A stretch of DNA of 64,000 bases from Candidatus Cardinium hertigii (GCF_003176915.1 NZ_CP029619.1:62001-126000); one strand, 5' to 3'; shown: positions 54,165-62,852, counted from the stretch's first letter. Numbers and translations are program-made. The notes: a model not told the origin generated them from the sequence alone.

Positions 54165-55874
54165 ATGAGACGTAATACCATCATTTTAATAAGTTTAGCC
54201 CTTATCCTAGGCATTAAATTTTGGCCTAAAAGAGCAAGTCAGAACGATAAAGAAAAGGTACTCCATCTAGCAATGGAAAGGCGTATCCAAGGATTAGACC
54301 CTGCTGCTACTATCAATATATGTGAGGTACGTGTGTTAGCAAAGGCATACGAAGGATTGTTAGAATACCATTATTGGAAACGCCCTTTTGAGCTAACGCC
54401 CAACCTAGCAGTAGCCATGCCTGTCGTTTCCGAGGATGGTTTAACCTATACTTTCACGCTTAAGCCAGGGGTATATTTTCAGGATAATGCTTGTTTCCCC
54501 AATGGAAAAGGAAGGGAAGTAACCGCAAAGGACTTTGTCTATAGTCTTAAAAGAATAGCCGATCCCGCGGTGCAATCTCCTTATTTTAGTGAATTGGAGC
54601 CAATCATTAAAGGTATGGATGCATTCCGTACGCAGCTTCAACAGCACAAGGGGGACTATGGTATCCCTATGGAGGGGGTGCAGGCATTGGATAACTATAC
54701 CTTACAGTTTACCTTAACTAAACCTTCTACGCTATTTTTACATTTCTTAGCGCAACATTTTACCTCTGTAGTCCCTCAAGAAGCAGTAGCATACTATGGT
54801 GCGGACTTTGTCAGTCATCCTGTAGGGACAGGGCCCTTTACGTTGGAGCAGTTTAGCCCACAGGATAATAAAATTATCTTAACCAAGAACAAGCACTTCA
54901 GGAATAAATTCTTTCCTGCCGTTACAGCGGAAGAATCCGATTTAGCAGAAGCAAGTGGCAAGCAATTGCCTTTTGTAGATACAATTATATACCATACCTT
55001 ACCAGAGGAACAACCACGTTGGTTGCAATTCAAAGAAAAAAAAATAGATTGTCTCGATGTGGTTGACGAGTACCTTCCAAGCGTTTTCAAGCATAAACAA
55101 TTTAACCCAGCACTGCACCAAGCAGGCATAAAGCTCCTAGCAACAAATAGGGGCTTTATAGGTTATATAGGATTTAACTGTTGTCAAAAACCGTTAGATA
55201 ATATTAAGTTACGGCAGGCCATCTCATTAGCTTTTGATAGGGCTGCTTTCAAGAAAACTTTTAGAGAAGATTTAGGGGAAATCGTACATTCTTTTATTCC
55301 TGATTCTTTCGTAGGGTATAGTGAAACATTTACCAATCCTTACGCTATTTACGATATAGAAAAAGCAAAACAATACCTAGCGGAAGCAGGTTATCCTGGC
55401 GGGCAAGGATTACCTATACTTACCATAAGTGGTCTAGAGCATAAAAAAGCCCAGTTAGATTTCTTTGATCAATACATGAGGAAAATTGGTATAAAAGTAG
55501 AAGTACAGCCGTATATTTTTTCAGAATTGAAAGAAAAACTGCACAAAGGGAATTATATGCTCATTGCCTTACATGAATATTTTGATTATCCGGATACAGC
55601 TGCCGTTTTTAACATCTTGCGCAATCCATATAGAGGTGCTATGATTATAAGAGATCAAAAATTTAATCAGCTGTATGACGAAACTACTCAAAAAATAGCA
55701 GATCCAGCAGCGCAAGTCAGCGGTTATGCGCAACTGAATGCCTTAGCAACAGAGCTTACACCTGCCCTGCTATTCCCTTCCCTTCCGGAATATGTTTTAG
55801 TTAATAAACGGGTGAAGTACTATCGGCCTTGTCCTTACAACTTTGGAATGGAGCAATACGTAGATGTAGCATAA
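54165..55874 (+). CDS. OppA-like peptide-binding protein, copy 2
   Basis: This 569-residue protein is a tandem paralogue of the preceding gene, with long identical stretches (for example SLAFDRAAFKKTFREDLGEI) and the same lipobox-free hydrophobic N-terminus (NTIILISLALILGIKFW). Differences cluster in the middle and near residues 415-470, which may alter peptide choice. The upstream 150 bp also resemble those of copy 1, so the duplication included its control region. Only one DLA unit is present where copy 1 has three. Confidence 0.9.
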   Translation: MRRNTIILISLALILGIKFWPKRASQNDKEKVLHLAMERRIQGLDPAATINICEVRVLAKAYEGLLEYHYWKRPFELTPNLAVAMPVVSEDGLTYTFTLKPGVYFQDNACFPNGKGREVTAKDFVYSLKRIADPAVQSPYFSELEPIIKGMDAFRTQLQQHKGDYGIPMEGVQALDNYTLQFTLTKPSTLFLHFLAQHFTSVVPQEAVAYYGADFVSHPVGTGPFTLEQFSPQDNKIILTKNKHFRNKFFPAVTAEESDLAEASGKQLPFVDTIIYHTLPEEQPRWLQFKEKKIDCLDVVDEYLPSVFKHKQFNPALHQAGIKLLATNRGFIGYIGFNCCQKPLDNIKLRQAISLAFDRAAFKKTFREDLGEIVHSFIPDSFVGYSETFTNPYAIYDIEKAKQYLAEAGYPGGQGLPILTISGLEHKKAQLDFFDQYMRKIGIKVEVQPYIFSELKEKLHKGNYMLIALHEYFDYPDTAAVFNILRNPYRGAMIIRDQKFNQLYDETTQKIADPAAQVSGYAQLNALATELTPALLFPSLPEYVLVNKRVKYYRPCPYNFGMEQYVDVA

Positions 55875-55954
55875 GGGAAGGTACAGCTGAATAAAAAGTT
55901 GTACGTAACCAGCACAAAACACAGCTACAAAGGGCTTATAGGTAAACTATTTAA

Positions 55955-56824
55955 ATGATTATGAGTTTAATTAACGATAATATAAGCCATTGGTTTAAGC
56001 GCAAGAAGAAAGGTATTCTGACTCCAACTGCCCTAAAAAAAGATTTACCCAATGGGCTTTGGATAAGGACCCCGAAAGGAAAGATTGTACATAGCAAAAC
56101 ACTACGGGAAAATCTACAGGTAGTACCCGATGACGGCTATCATTTTCGCATTGGTTCAAAGGAATATTTTTCAATTTTATTTGATGACAATAATTTTACA
56201 GAATTAAATGCTACGCTCCAATCTACGGATCCGCTTCATTTTGTAGACAGCAAGAGCTATCAAGAAAGATTACAGCAGGCAGAAGTGCAAACAGATTTAA
56301 CTGAAGCCATACGAACCGCTTATGGACGATCACATGGCCTACCATTGGCCATTGCTTGTATGGATTTTAGTTTTATTGGAGGTTCTATGGGGAGTGTTGT
56401 AGGCGAAAAAATAGCGCGATTGATCAACCACTGTTTAAGCAGCCAAACCGCTTTATTGATCATTTCTCAATCGGGGGGGGCACGTATGATGGAAGGTAGT
56501 TTTTCACTTATGCAAATGGCTAAGACAGCGGCTAAATTGGGACAATTGGCTGAGGCAAGAATTCCTTACATTTCTCTTCTAACAGATCCCACTACAGGCG
56601 GTATTACGGCATCTTATGCTATGTTAGGGGATATCAATATGGCAGAACCAGGGGCATTAATTGGCTTTGCAGGTCCACGTATTATTCGAGAAACCATTGG
56701 AAAAGAATTACCTAAAGGATTTCAATCTGCAGAATTTCTATTGGAACATGGCTTCTTAGATATGATTGTAGATAGAAGAAAACTAAAAGTAACGCTAACG
56801 CAACTGTTACAAATGATAGGTTAA
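55955..56824 (+). CDS. accD: Acetyl-CoA carboxylase carboxyltransferase subunit beta, without zinc-ribbon cysteines
   Basis: The 289-residue protein partners AccA. The catalytic half is well conserved: [60 protein letters not shown] and [20 protein letters not shown]. The N-terminal zinc ribbon of the family, with CPKC and CPKCG pairs, is here TPKG (after GLWIR) and VPDDG, so all four cysteines are lost while the surrounding sequence ([14 protein letters not shown]) is kept. The 3' 524 bp plus stop are repeated exactly at 59081-59619. Confidence 0.94.
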   Translation: MIMSLINDNISHWFKRKKKGILTPTALKKDLPNGLWIRTPKGKIVHSKTLRENLQVVPDDGYHFRIGSKEYFSILFDDNNFTELNATLQSTDPLHFVDSKSYQERLQQAEVQTDLTEAIRTAYGRSHGLPLAIACMDFSFIGGSMGSVVGEKIARLINHCLSSQTALLIISQSGGARMMEGSFSLMQMAKTAAKLGQLAEARIPYISLLTDPTTGGITASYAMLGDINMAEPGALIGFAGPRIIRETIGKELPKGFQSAEFLLEHGFLDMIVDRRKLKVTLTQLLQMIG

Positions 56825-56839
56825 TACAGAAAATCTGCT
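56301..56839 (+). repeat. 539-bp direct repeat, copy 1 (inside accD)
   Basis: This stretch, from codon 116 of accD to 15 bp after the stop, is identical base for base, as far as I can compare, to 59081-59619. The offset is 2780 bp. The flanks differ at both ends. Confidence 0.93.
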
Positions 56840-57010
56840 TTGCAACATTGCCTACTCCTTCCCCCCAGAAAGCTAAACCCATTGTTGGAATGGGCATAGA
56901 AAAAAGAATTGCGAAAGCGCTCAAAGTATTCCCTATTGCTGAGGGAAATGGCAGAATAATGAGGCAAGTCAACCAGCAGACATTGCCCCTAAATGTATAA
57001 ATGCAGTGCC

Positions 57011-58342
57011 CTATCTATTATCCTCATCCGATTCAAAGGAATCAACGTCATGGTCACTATCGTTACTATCGTCAACGTGTTCCTGGTAATTATGCTGCGC
57101 AATATTATTATTATAATGATAATATTGATTTGATTGCTTTGGATAATTATGATAATGTTGCTTTAATTGCTTTAGCTCTACCAGACTAACTTTCAGCGAC
57201 ACAGTATCGTTAAATCCCATAATGGGAGCCAGCTCTTGTTCTAACTGCTGAATCTTCTCATTCTGCTCTGTTGAATTGATCTTCTCTTCTAGCTCCAGCT
57301 TCTTTAGTGCAGCATCAAATGTCCTTTCTTCCGGATTTATAATTCTTATTAACGCTTCTTCCCCTTGCTGAACCCTTTTATATTGTTTTTCCTCAAGTTC
57401 ACGCCCATACATGGCGCTCTTCTCTTTCGTCATTTTTTCTTGTAAAGGGGTACTTTTCCTTTTTCTTTTTATCTGTACACGAGAACCTGTATTTTTTAAA
57501 AAATTACCTACCCTTCTACACAAAGTCTCACTTTTTTGTTTTTGTAATGCATGTTCAGTCAACTCCACGGCAGGAGAATGTGGCAGTCTAAGTGGAAATG
57601 TATGACCTCCGCCTATTTTCTCCTCTTCTTCTGTTTTTAATGGAAGTTCACAAGCATGAAGTGGTAGTGGCGGTAGTGGTTTATTCCTATTGAATCTTTC
57701 AAACAATTTCGAATCAGGTGAAACCCTATTCCCATTTATTGTTTCTGCCTGTAGAATTCCTTGAGGAAATATTTCTCTAGGAACATCACTCTTTGCCTCA
57801 CTATCATCATTTAATCCACTTTCAGGCGATTCCAAAGCAGAAAGAAGGAGTAGTGAGACGGCATCGCTTTCTGCCCTATTCCCTCCATCTAATCCACACT
57901 TTGCCGATTCCGAAACAGAAGCAGAAACAAGAACAGAATCAGCACTTTCTCCACCAACAGGAACCTGGGAAGAAGCAGGAACAGGGGAGGCAACAGGAAC
58001 AGGGAAAGAAGCAGGAACAGGAGAGGCAACAGGAAACTGGGAAGAAACAGGAGGAGGAGAGGCAACAGGAAACTGGGAAGAAACAGGAGGAGGTAATACG
58101 TAGAAAGGGAACCGATTGTTTTCTGCTATCTTATCCTTATGCAATTCCTTTTCTGGAATTTCCGGAAGAGGAAGCATGTCAGCAGTAAGCGGCAAGCGTA
58201 ATTTGATGGGCTTCTGATTGGTAGGTCTGCAGCCACTATGTATTAAAAATAAAGAAAACCCAATGCTAGATAAAAGCCTATGCGAATGAACCCATCTTTT
58301 TATCTTTCGATGGGGTTGGATTTGATTTAATGTAGGAATCAT
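57011..58342 (-). CDS. Proline-rich lipoprotein with acidic tail (gene A of the WASP-like cluster)
   Basis: The 443-residue protein has a long leader and a lipobox (FSLFLIHSGC). It shares its first ~60 residues with the large WH2 lipoprotein at 59942: NQIQPHRKIKR, LLSSIGF, HSGCR and PLPEIPEKELHKDK. Residues ~80-125 are proline-rich (SSQFPVASPPPVSSQFPVAS). NRNKPLPPLPLHACELPL follows later. The C-terminal third has two helical units (EALIRIINPEERTFDAALKK and a weaker one), a Tyr/His/Asn-rich stretch and an acidic end (DVDSFESDEDNR) without tryptophan. No WH2 motif is seen. It is probably a surface-exposed relative of the large gene. Confidence 0.72.
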   Translation of the reverse strand: MIPTLNQIQPHRKIKRWVHSHRLLSSIGFSLFLIHSGCRPTNQKPIKLRLPLTADMLPLPEIPEKELHKDKIAENNRFPFYVLPPPVSSQFPVASPPPVSSQFPVASPVPASFPVPVASPVPASSQVPVGGESADSVLVSASVSESAKCGLDGGNRAESDAVSLLLLSALESPESGLNDDSEAKSDVPREIFPQGILQAETINGNRVSPDSKLFERFNRNKPLPPLPLHACELPLKTEEEEKIGGGHTFPLRLPHSPAVELTEHALQKQKSETLCRRVGNFLKNTGSRVQIKRKRKSTPLQEKMTKEKSAMYGRELEEKQYKRVQQGEEALIRIINPEERTFDAALKKLELEEKINSTEQNEKIQQLEQELAPIMGFNDTVSLKVSLVELKQLKQHYHNYPKQSNQYYHYNNNIAQHNYQEHVDDSNDSDHDVDSFESDEDNR

Positions 58343-58486
58343 TGTTTTTGTGTTTTAATTTAATATATATATAGTATACTTATATAATATTAAAAAAAAT
58401 GGAAATTACAATCCCCCTACATCCTATAGATTATTTTATATACAGAATTTCTATTGAAAAACAGATTTTAATAGGATTATCCCCCG

Positions 58487-59080
58487 CTAAGAGGAACAAT
58501 CGTTATGTTCCTCTTCAGAACTAGAGCTGCTATTCCCATCATGTACTTGCTCCCTCAGAGCCATTAATGCAGCACCAAGCTCACTTCCCTGAATTTGACC
58601 TATTTTTGTACATTTTATATCTTCCCTCTCTGTTAGTGGAACCTTCTTAAGCTGTTTCCCTTTTATATCCATGCAATTCAAAACAATTGTCTGCTTATAT
58701 TTCAACTACTACAACTAAAACATGAGTTTAACATCGTAAGAATCCCACTCCTTGTCATACTCTGTAAGGCTTGTTCCATCATAATAGATTTTTTTTTTGT
58801 TTTCTTTACTTCTCCCTATAAAACACCTACATGTCATCCCCTGTTCCATCTCAATCAACTTCTTTTCTAGATACTTTAGATCCTCTAGCACAAACTTAAA
58901 AGTACCATTATTCAGGTTCATAACTCTAATTATCTCCTTTTCTACTTTTTCAATCAATGAACCTTCCTCCTGTGAAATATTCTCCCTGCTCACTATCCCC
59001 TTTAGCTTCTCTAGCGCAGATTCAAAAGTGTACTCCTTTGGTTTCATAATTCTAATTACCTCTATTTCTAGTTCCTTAAC
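58487..59080 (-). pseudogene. Truncated paralogue with half WH2 motif and acidic tail (gene B)
   Basis: Reading leftwards from the accD-copy junction at 59080, one frame gives [20 protein letters not shown] and EKEIIRVMNLNNGTFKFVLE, two units related to the helical units of gene A. It then meets TAG at 58717-58715 and two more TAG codons before resuming in the same frame from 58705. The second part reads NCMDIKGKQLKKVPLTERED, like the second half of a WH2 motif, then ELGAALMALREQV and an acidic SSSSSEEEHNDCSS end. The 5' part of the gene, with signal and proline region, is missing at the duplication edge. Confidence 0.55.
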
Positions 59081-59619
59081 CTGAAGCCATACGAACCGCT
59101 TATGGACGATCACATGGCCTACCATTGGCCATTGCTTGTATGGATTTTAGTTTTATTGGAGGTTCTATGGGGAGTGTTGTAGGCGAAAAAATAGCGCGAT
59201 TGATCAACCACTGTTTAAGCAGCCAAACCGCTTTATTGATCATTTCTCAATCGGGGGGGGCACGTATGATGGAAGGTAGTTTTTCACTTATGCAAATGGC
59301 TAAGACAGCGGCTAAATTGGGACAATTGGCTGAGGCAAGAATTCCTTACATTTCTCTTCTAACAGATCCCACTACAGGCGGTATTACGGCATCTTATGCT
59401 ATGTTAGGGGATATCAATATGGCAGAACCAGGGGCATTAATTGGCTTTGCAGGTCCACGTATTATTCGAGAAACCATTGGAAAAGAATTACCTAAAGGAT
59501 TTCAATCTGCAGAATTTCTATTGGAACATGGCTTCTTAGATATGATTGTAGATAGAAGAAAACTAAAAGTAACGCTAACGCAACTGTTACAAATGATAGG
59601 TTAATACAGAAAATCTGCT
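59081..59619 (+). pseudogene. 539-bp exact copy of the accD 3' part (repeat copy 2)
   Basis: The sequence equals 56301-56839 throughout and encodes the last 174 residues of AccD plus the stop. It lacks the N-terminal 115 codons and any promoter seen here. A frame opening at 59125 (GTG or similar, [10 protein letters not shown]) would give a 159-residue C-terminal fragment. Perfect identity points to a very recent duplication or to ongoing gene conversion. The junction at 59080/59081 cuts gene B. Confidence 0.9.
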
Positions 59620-59941
59620 ATCTATTCACAAACAGGCAGCAATTCCTATCAGCAACTGCTGCTGCAATCACTAAAATAGAGCCTCTGTAGAGCTATGGGC
59701 CTAAACTGTAACTACCATATAGATTTACCCTCTTCCTCATTTCTCTCTAGCCTCAATTAAAGTATAATACATAGGCTTTGCAACAGCGTTAGCTCTACGC
59801 TTGAAAGAGTTGAAAATAGAAACGGGAAGCTAAAAACTGGAAATCACATTTAGCCCCTACAAGCGCTCATTTAATGCCTATTCAGCGATTCTAGCTTCCC
59901 ATTTTCCTTTTTAGCAAAATACGCTATTTTTAATTCTAAGC
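59620..59941 (+). other. Spacer between accD copy and WH2 lipoprotein gene
   Basis: No gene or RNA is recognisable. A short shared string GGCTTTGCAACA at about 59771 echoes CTGCTTTGCAACA just after the first repeat copy (56836), possibly a trace of the duplication break. Confidence 0.3.
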
Positions 59942-62119
59942 CTAATCATCCCATTCATTATTTGTACCATCATCGTTATCATTATCTTCTTCAGATGATG
60001 TATCCTGAGTACATTTCTTTATCTCTTCCAGTCTTTTTCGAAGTGCCTCAGCAGGCGAACTAACTTGCTTAGTTTTCTCTTCCTCTTTTGGATCTTTTGG
60101 AACTTCAACTTTCCTCAGCGTTACTCCTCCTTCCCTAATTTGTGCGAAAAGCGCCTGCCTTGTATCAGGCTGATCAGCTGCAGGAACTTCCTGAGAAGAA
60201 TTTCCCCGAACAGAAGTAGAAACAGAAGCAAAAACAGGAGGAGGTGGTGGTGGTAGTGGCACGTTATTTTTAAATGGCTTATTTCCTCTACCTGCTACAT
60301 TTGCTTTGCTAAAAAGCGCATTTTCCGCTCCCATTTTGCTAGAAACGTTACCACCCTGTGCCTGATCTCTACTGCATCCACCATTAGGCAATTGACTTTG
60401 ATCATACTGGCCACTTTTAGAAGTTTCCTGAACAGATGCCATTTCCGCTCCCGTTTTGCTAGAAAATTCACTACTTTGTAATTGATTACCAATATTTAAT
60501 TTACATTCAGGCGATTTACGCTCTATCCATTCAGGAGGAGGAAGAGGCAGAGGCGAAAAGTCATTTTTAGATTCATCGTTATAAGAATTACTACTTGCTA
60601 AATTTTTTACTTGCTTAGTTTTCTCTTCCTCTTTTGGATCTTTTGGAACTTCAACTTTCCTCAGCGTTACTCCTCCTTCCCTAATTTGTGCGAAAAGCGC
60701 CTGCCTTGTATCAGGCTGATCAGCTGCAGGAACTTCCTGAGAAGAATTTCCCCGAACAGAAGTAGAAACAGAAGCAAAAACAGGAGGAGGTGGTGGTGGT
60801 AGTGGCACGTTATTTTTAAATGGCTTATTTCCTCTACCTGCTACATTTGCTTTGCTAAAAAGCGCATTTTCCGCTCCCATTTTGCTAGAAACGTTACCAC
60901 CCTGTGCCTGATCTCTACTGCATCCACCATTAGGCAATTGACTTTGATCATACTGGCCACTTTTAGAAGTTTCCTGAACAGATGCCATTTCCGCTCCCGT
61001 TTTGCTAGAAAATTCACTACTTTGTAATTGATTACCAATATTTAATTTACATTCAGGCGATTTACGCTCTATCCATTCAGGAGGAGGAAGAGGCAGAGGC
61101 GAAAAGTCATTTTTAGATTCATCGTTATAAGAATTACTACTTGCTAAATTTTTTACTTGCTTAGTTTTCTCTTCCTCTTTTGGATCTTTTGGAACTTCAA
61201 CTTTCCTCAGCGTTACTCCTCCTTCCCTAATTTGTGCGAAAAGCGCCTGCCTTGTATCAGGCTGATCAGCTGCAGGAACTTCCTGAGAAGAATTTCCCCG
61301 AACAGAAGTAGAAACAGAAGCAAAAACAGGAGGAGGTGGTGGTGGTGGTAGTGGCACGTTATTTTTAAATGGCTTATTTCCTCTACCTGCTACATCTGCT
61401 TTGCTAAAAGGCGCATTTTCCGCTCCCATTTTGCTAGAAACGTTACCACCCTGTGCCTGATCTCTACTGCATCCACCATTAGGCAATTGACTTTGATCAT
61501 ACTGGCCACTTTTAGAAGTTTCCTGAACAGATGCCATTTCCACTCCCGTTTTGCTAGAAAATTCACTACTTTGTAATTGATTACCAATATTTAATTTACA
61601 TTCAGGCGATTCCGTAGCAGAAGAAGGGGAATGCGTTCTTTCATTCTGCCTCGCCTCTACCTGTTTAGGCTCTGCTATCCATTCAGGAGGAGGAAGAGGC
61701 AGAGGCGGAAAGTCATTTTTAGATTCATCGTTATTTGGCATGTTAATATTTTCTATCACTTCCTCTGTCGTCCCTTTTCCATTAAAAAGTGTATCCCCTC
61801 CTACTTTATCACCACCTGGTAATTCCGAAGAAGAAGTTACATTATATTGCTGATTTCCACTATTTTCCTTAGTATATTTAGGGGAGGAAACAGGGGCAGA
61901 AGCAGGCGCAGCATTTTCTTTACCAGCAGAAGAAGGAGAGGAAGCAGAACGAGACAATGGGTAAGGGGAACCTAGTTTATTTACCATTTTATCTTTGTGT
62001 AATTTATCTTCTGACGATTCTGGAAGAGGAAACGTTTCAGCGGTAATGGGTAGACCTAGTCCGTAAGGTTTCTGCTTTGTAAATCTGCAGCCACTATGTG
62101 TTAAAAAAAAAAAAACCAA
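59942..62119 (-). CDS. Surface lipoprotein with three proline-WH2 units and a C-terminal VCA-like (Arp2/3-activating) tail
   Basis: Numbering from the TTG at 62119 (725 residues): lipobox HSGC with Cys11, a Ser/Pro-rich region with NDFPPLPLPPPEW at ~135-147, then three 182-residue units. Each unit has a proline run (six or seven Pro at 258-264, 441-446 and 623-628) and, 23 residues later, DTRQALFAQIREGGVTLRKV (288-307, 470-489, 652-671). This fits the actin-binding WH2 consensus RxxLLxxIxxGxxLKxV. The last 39 residues are EALRKRLEEIKK, like the amphipathic C helix, and an acidic tail, SSEEDNDNDDGTNNEWDD, with the near-terminal Trp of WASP A regions. The ATG leader at 62198-62196 is homologous to gene A but out of frame because of A13 at 62103-62115. 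Actin or Arp2/3 binding is inferred. Confidence 0.75.
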   Translation of the reverse strand: MVFFFLTHSGCRFTKQKPYGLGLPITAETFPLPESSEDKLHKDKMVNKLGSPYPLSRSASSPSSAGKENAAPASAPVSSPKYTKENSGNQQYNVTSSSELPGGDKVGGDTLFNGKGTTEEVIENINMPNNDESKNDFPPLPLPPPEWIAEPKQVEARQNERTHSPSSATESPECKLNIGNQLQSSEFSSKTGVEMASVQETSKSGQYDQSQLPNGGCSRDQAQGGNVSSKMGAENAPFSKADVAGRGNKPFKNNVPLPPPPPPPVFASVSTSVRGNSSQEVPAADQPDTRQALFAQIREGGVTLRKVEVPKDPKEEEKTKQVKNLASSNSYNDESKNDFSPLPLPPPEWIERKSPECKLNIGNQLQSSEFSSKTGAEMASVQETSKSGQYDQSQLPNGGCSRDQAQGGNVSSKMGAENALFSKANVAGRGNKPFKNNVPLPPPPPPVFASVSTSVRGNSSQEVPAADQPDTRQALFAQIREGGVTLRKVEVPKDPKEEEKTKQVKNLASSNSYNDESKNDFSPLPLPPPEWIERKSPECKLNIGNQLQSSEFSSKTGAEMASVQETSKSGQYDQSQLPNGGCSRDQAQGGNVSSKMGAENALFSKANVAGRGNKPFKNNVPLPPPPPPVFASVSTSVRGNSSQEVPAADQPDTRQALFAQIREGGVTLRKVEVPKDPKEEEKTKQVSSPAEALRKRLEEIKKCTQDTSSEEDNDNDDGTNNEWDD
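60063..61733. repeat. 546-bp tandem coding repeat, three copies
   Basis: ACTTGCTTAGTTTTCTCTTC recurs at 60063, 60609 and 61155, a period of 546 bp (182 codons). Copies 1 and 2 look identical. Copy 3 (N-terminal) has one extra Pro codon, a few substitutions and a ~63-bp insertion after 61610. In-frame gain or loss of units would change the number of WH2 motifs. Confidence 0.92.
62103..62115 (-). promoter_or_regulatory. A13/T13 homopolymer in the signal-peptide region of the WH2 lipoprotein
   Basis: Thirteen A on the plus strand (13 T in the coding direction) follow codons for LLSSIG. With 13 T the frame opened by the ATG at 62198 runs to a TAG 6 bp later; with 12 or 15 T it would read through FFFLTHSGC into the lipoprotein. 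The paralogue gene A has a mixed, in-frame sequence at this place. Replication or transcription slippage could switch production of the exported form. Confidence 0.7.
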
Positions 62120-62381
62120 TGCTAGACAAAAGCCTACGCGAACGAACTAATCTTTTTATCTTTCGATGGGATTGGATTTGATTTAATATAGGAGTCATTT
62201 TGTTTTTGTGTTTATTTAATAGTATTATAATTTTACATTATAGTTATGATTTATTTCTCTTTATAAAAGAAATATATACTTCCCTAATGTAGGGTATTAA
62301 AAAAAGATGGAAACTGCAATACATAAACATAAAACTCTATACCTTCCATCCTGAACGGATACTTCCGTATAAGTAAATATT

Positions 62382-62852
62382 ATGAATTACATAGAAAAAG
62401 ATATTTACTTTATGCAATTCGCCCTAAAAGAAGCCCAAAAAGCAGCTATGCTAGGCGAAATACCAGTGGGCGCTCTGATGGTAGCTGACAGTAAGATCAT
62501 TGCGAGAGGCTATAACCAAACAGAAATGCTACAAGATCCAACTGCACATGCAGAAATCATTGCTTTAACTGCTGCTTCTAATTATTTCAACAGCAAATAT
62601 CTTACCAATTGTACGTTATACGTTACATTGGAGCCTTGTATTATGTGCAGTGGTGCCTTATACTGGGCACAAATAAAACGGCTTGTATTTGGGGCTACTG
62701 ATCCTACCAGAGGATACCGCCGGATCATACCCTTCCCTTTACATCCTAAAACAGCGGTAACCGATACTATACTGGCTCAAGAAAGCCATGAACAATTAAT
62801 TGAATTTTTTAAAAAACTAAGAAACCCACACCCTACGGGTTATTGTGGCTGA
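62382..62852 (+). CDS. tadA: tRNA-specific adenosine deaminase
   Basis: The 156-residue protein is a zinc deaminase that converts A34 to inosine in tRNA-Arg(ACG). His56-Ala-Glu58 (TAHAEIIAL) and Cys86/Cys89 (LEPCIMCSGAL) form the zinc and proton-transfer site. FALKEAQKAAMLGEIPVGAL is the usual N-terminus. The length matches TadA. Confidence 0.94.
   Translation: MNYIEKDIYFMQFALKEAQKAAMLGEIPVGALMVADSKIIARGYNQTEMLQDPTAHAEIIALTAASNYFNSKYLTNCTLYVTLEPCIMCSGALYWAQIKRLVFGATDPTRGYRRIIPFPLHPKTAVTDTILAQESHEQLIEFFKKLRNPHPTGYCG

Noticed and set aside
57793-58188. Gln/Lys/Glu-rich plus-strand frame of 131 codons
   Set aside because: It is antisense to the proline-rich part of the gene A lipoprotein, which has a lipobox and a homologue at 59942.
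59125-59604. A second functional accD
   Set aside because: The copy lacks the first 115 codons and any visible expression signal; it is an exact partial duplicate, listed as a pseudogene.
60063-61733. CRISPR-like array
   Set aside because: The 546-bp units are contiguous coding repeats without spacers; the 78-bp and 99-bp repeats elsewhere are also coding. No CRISPR array or cas gene was seen.
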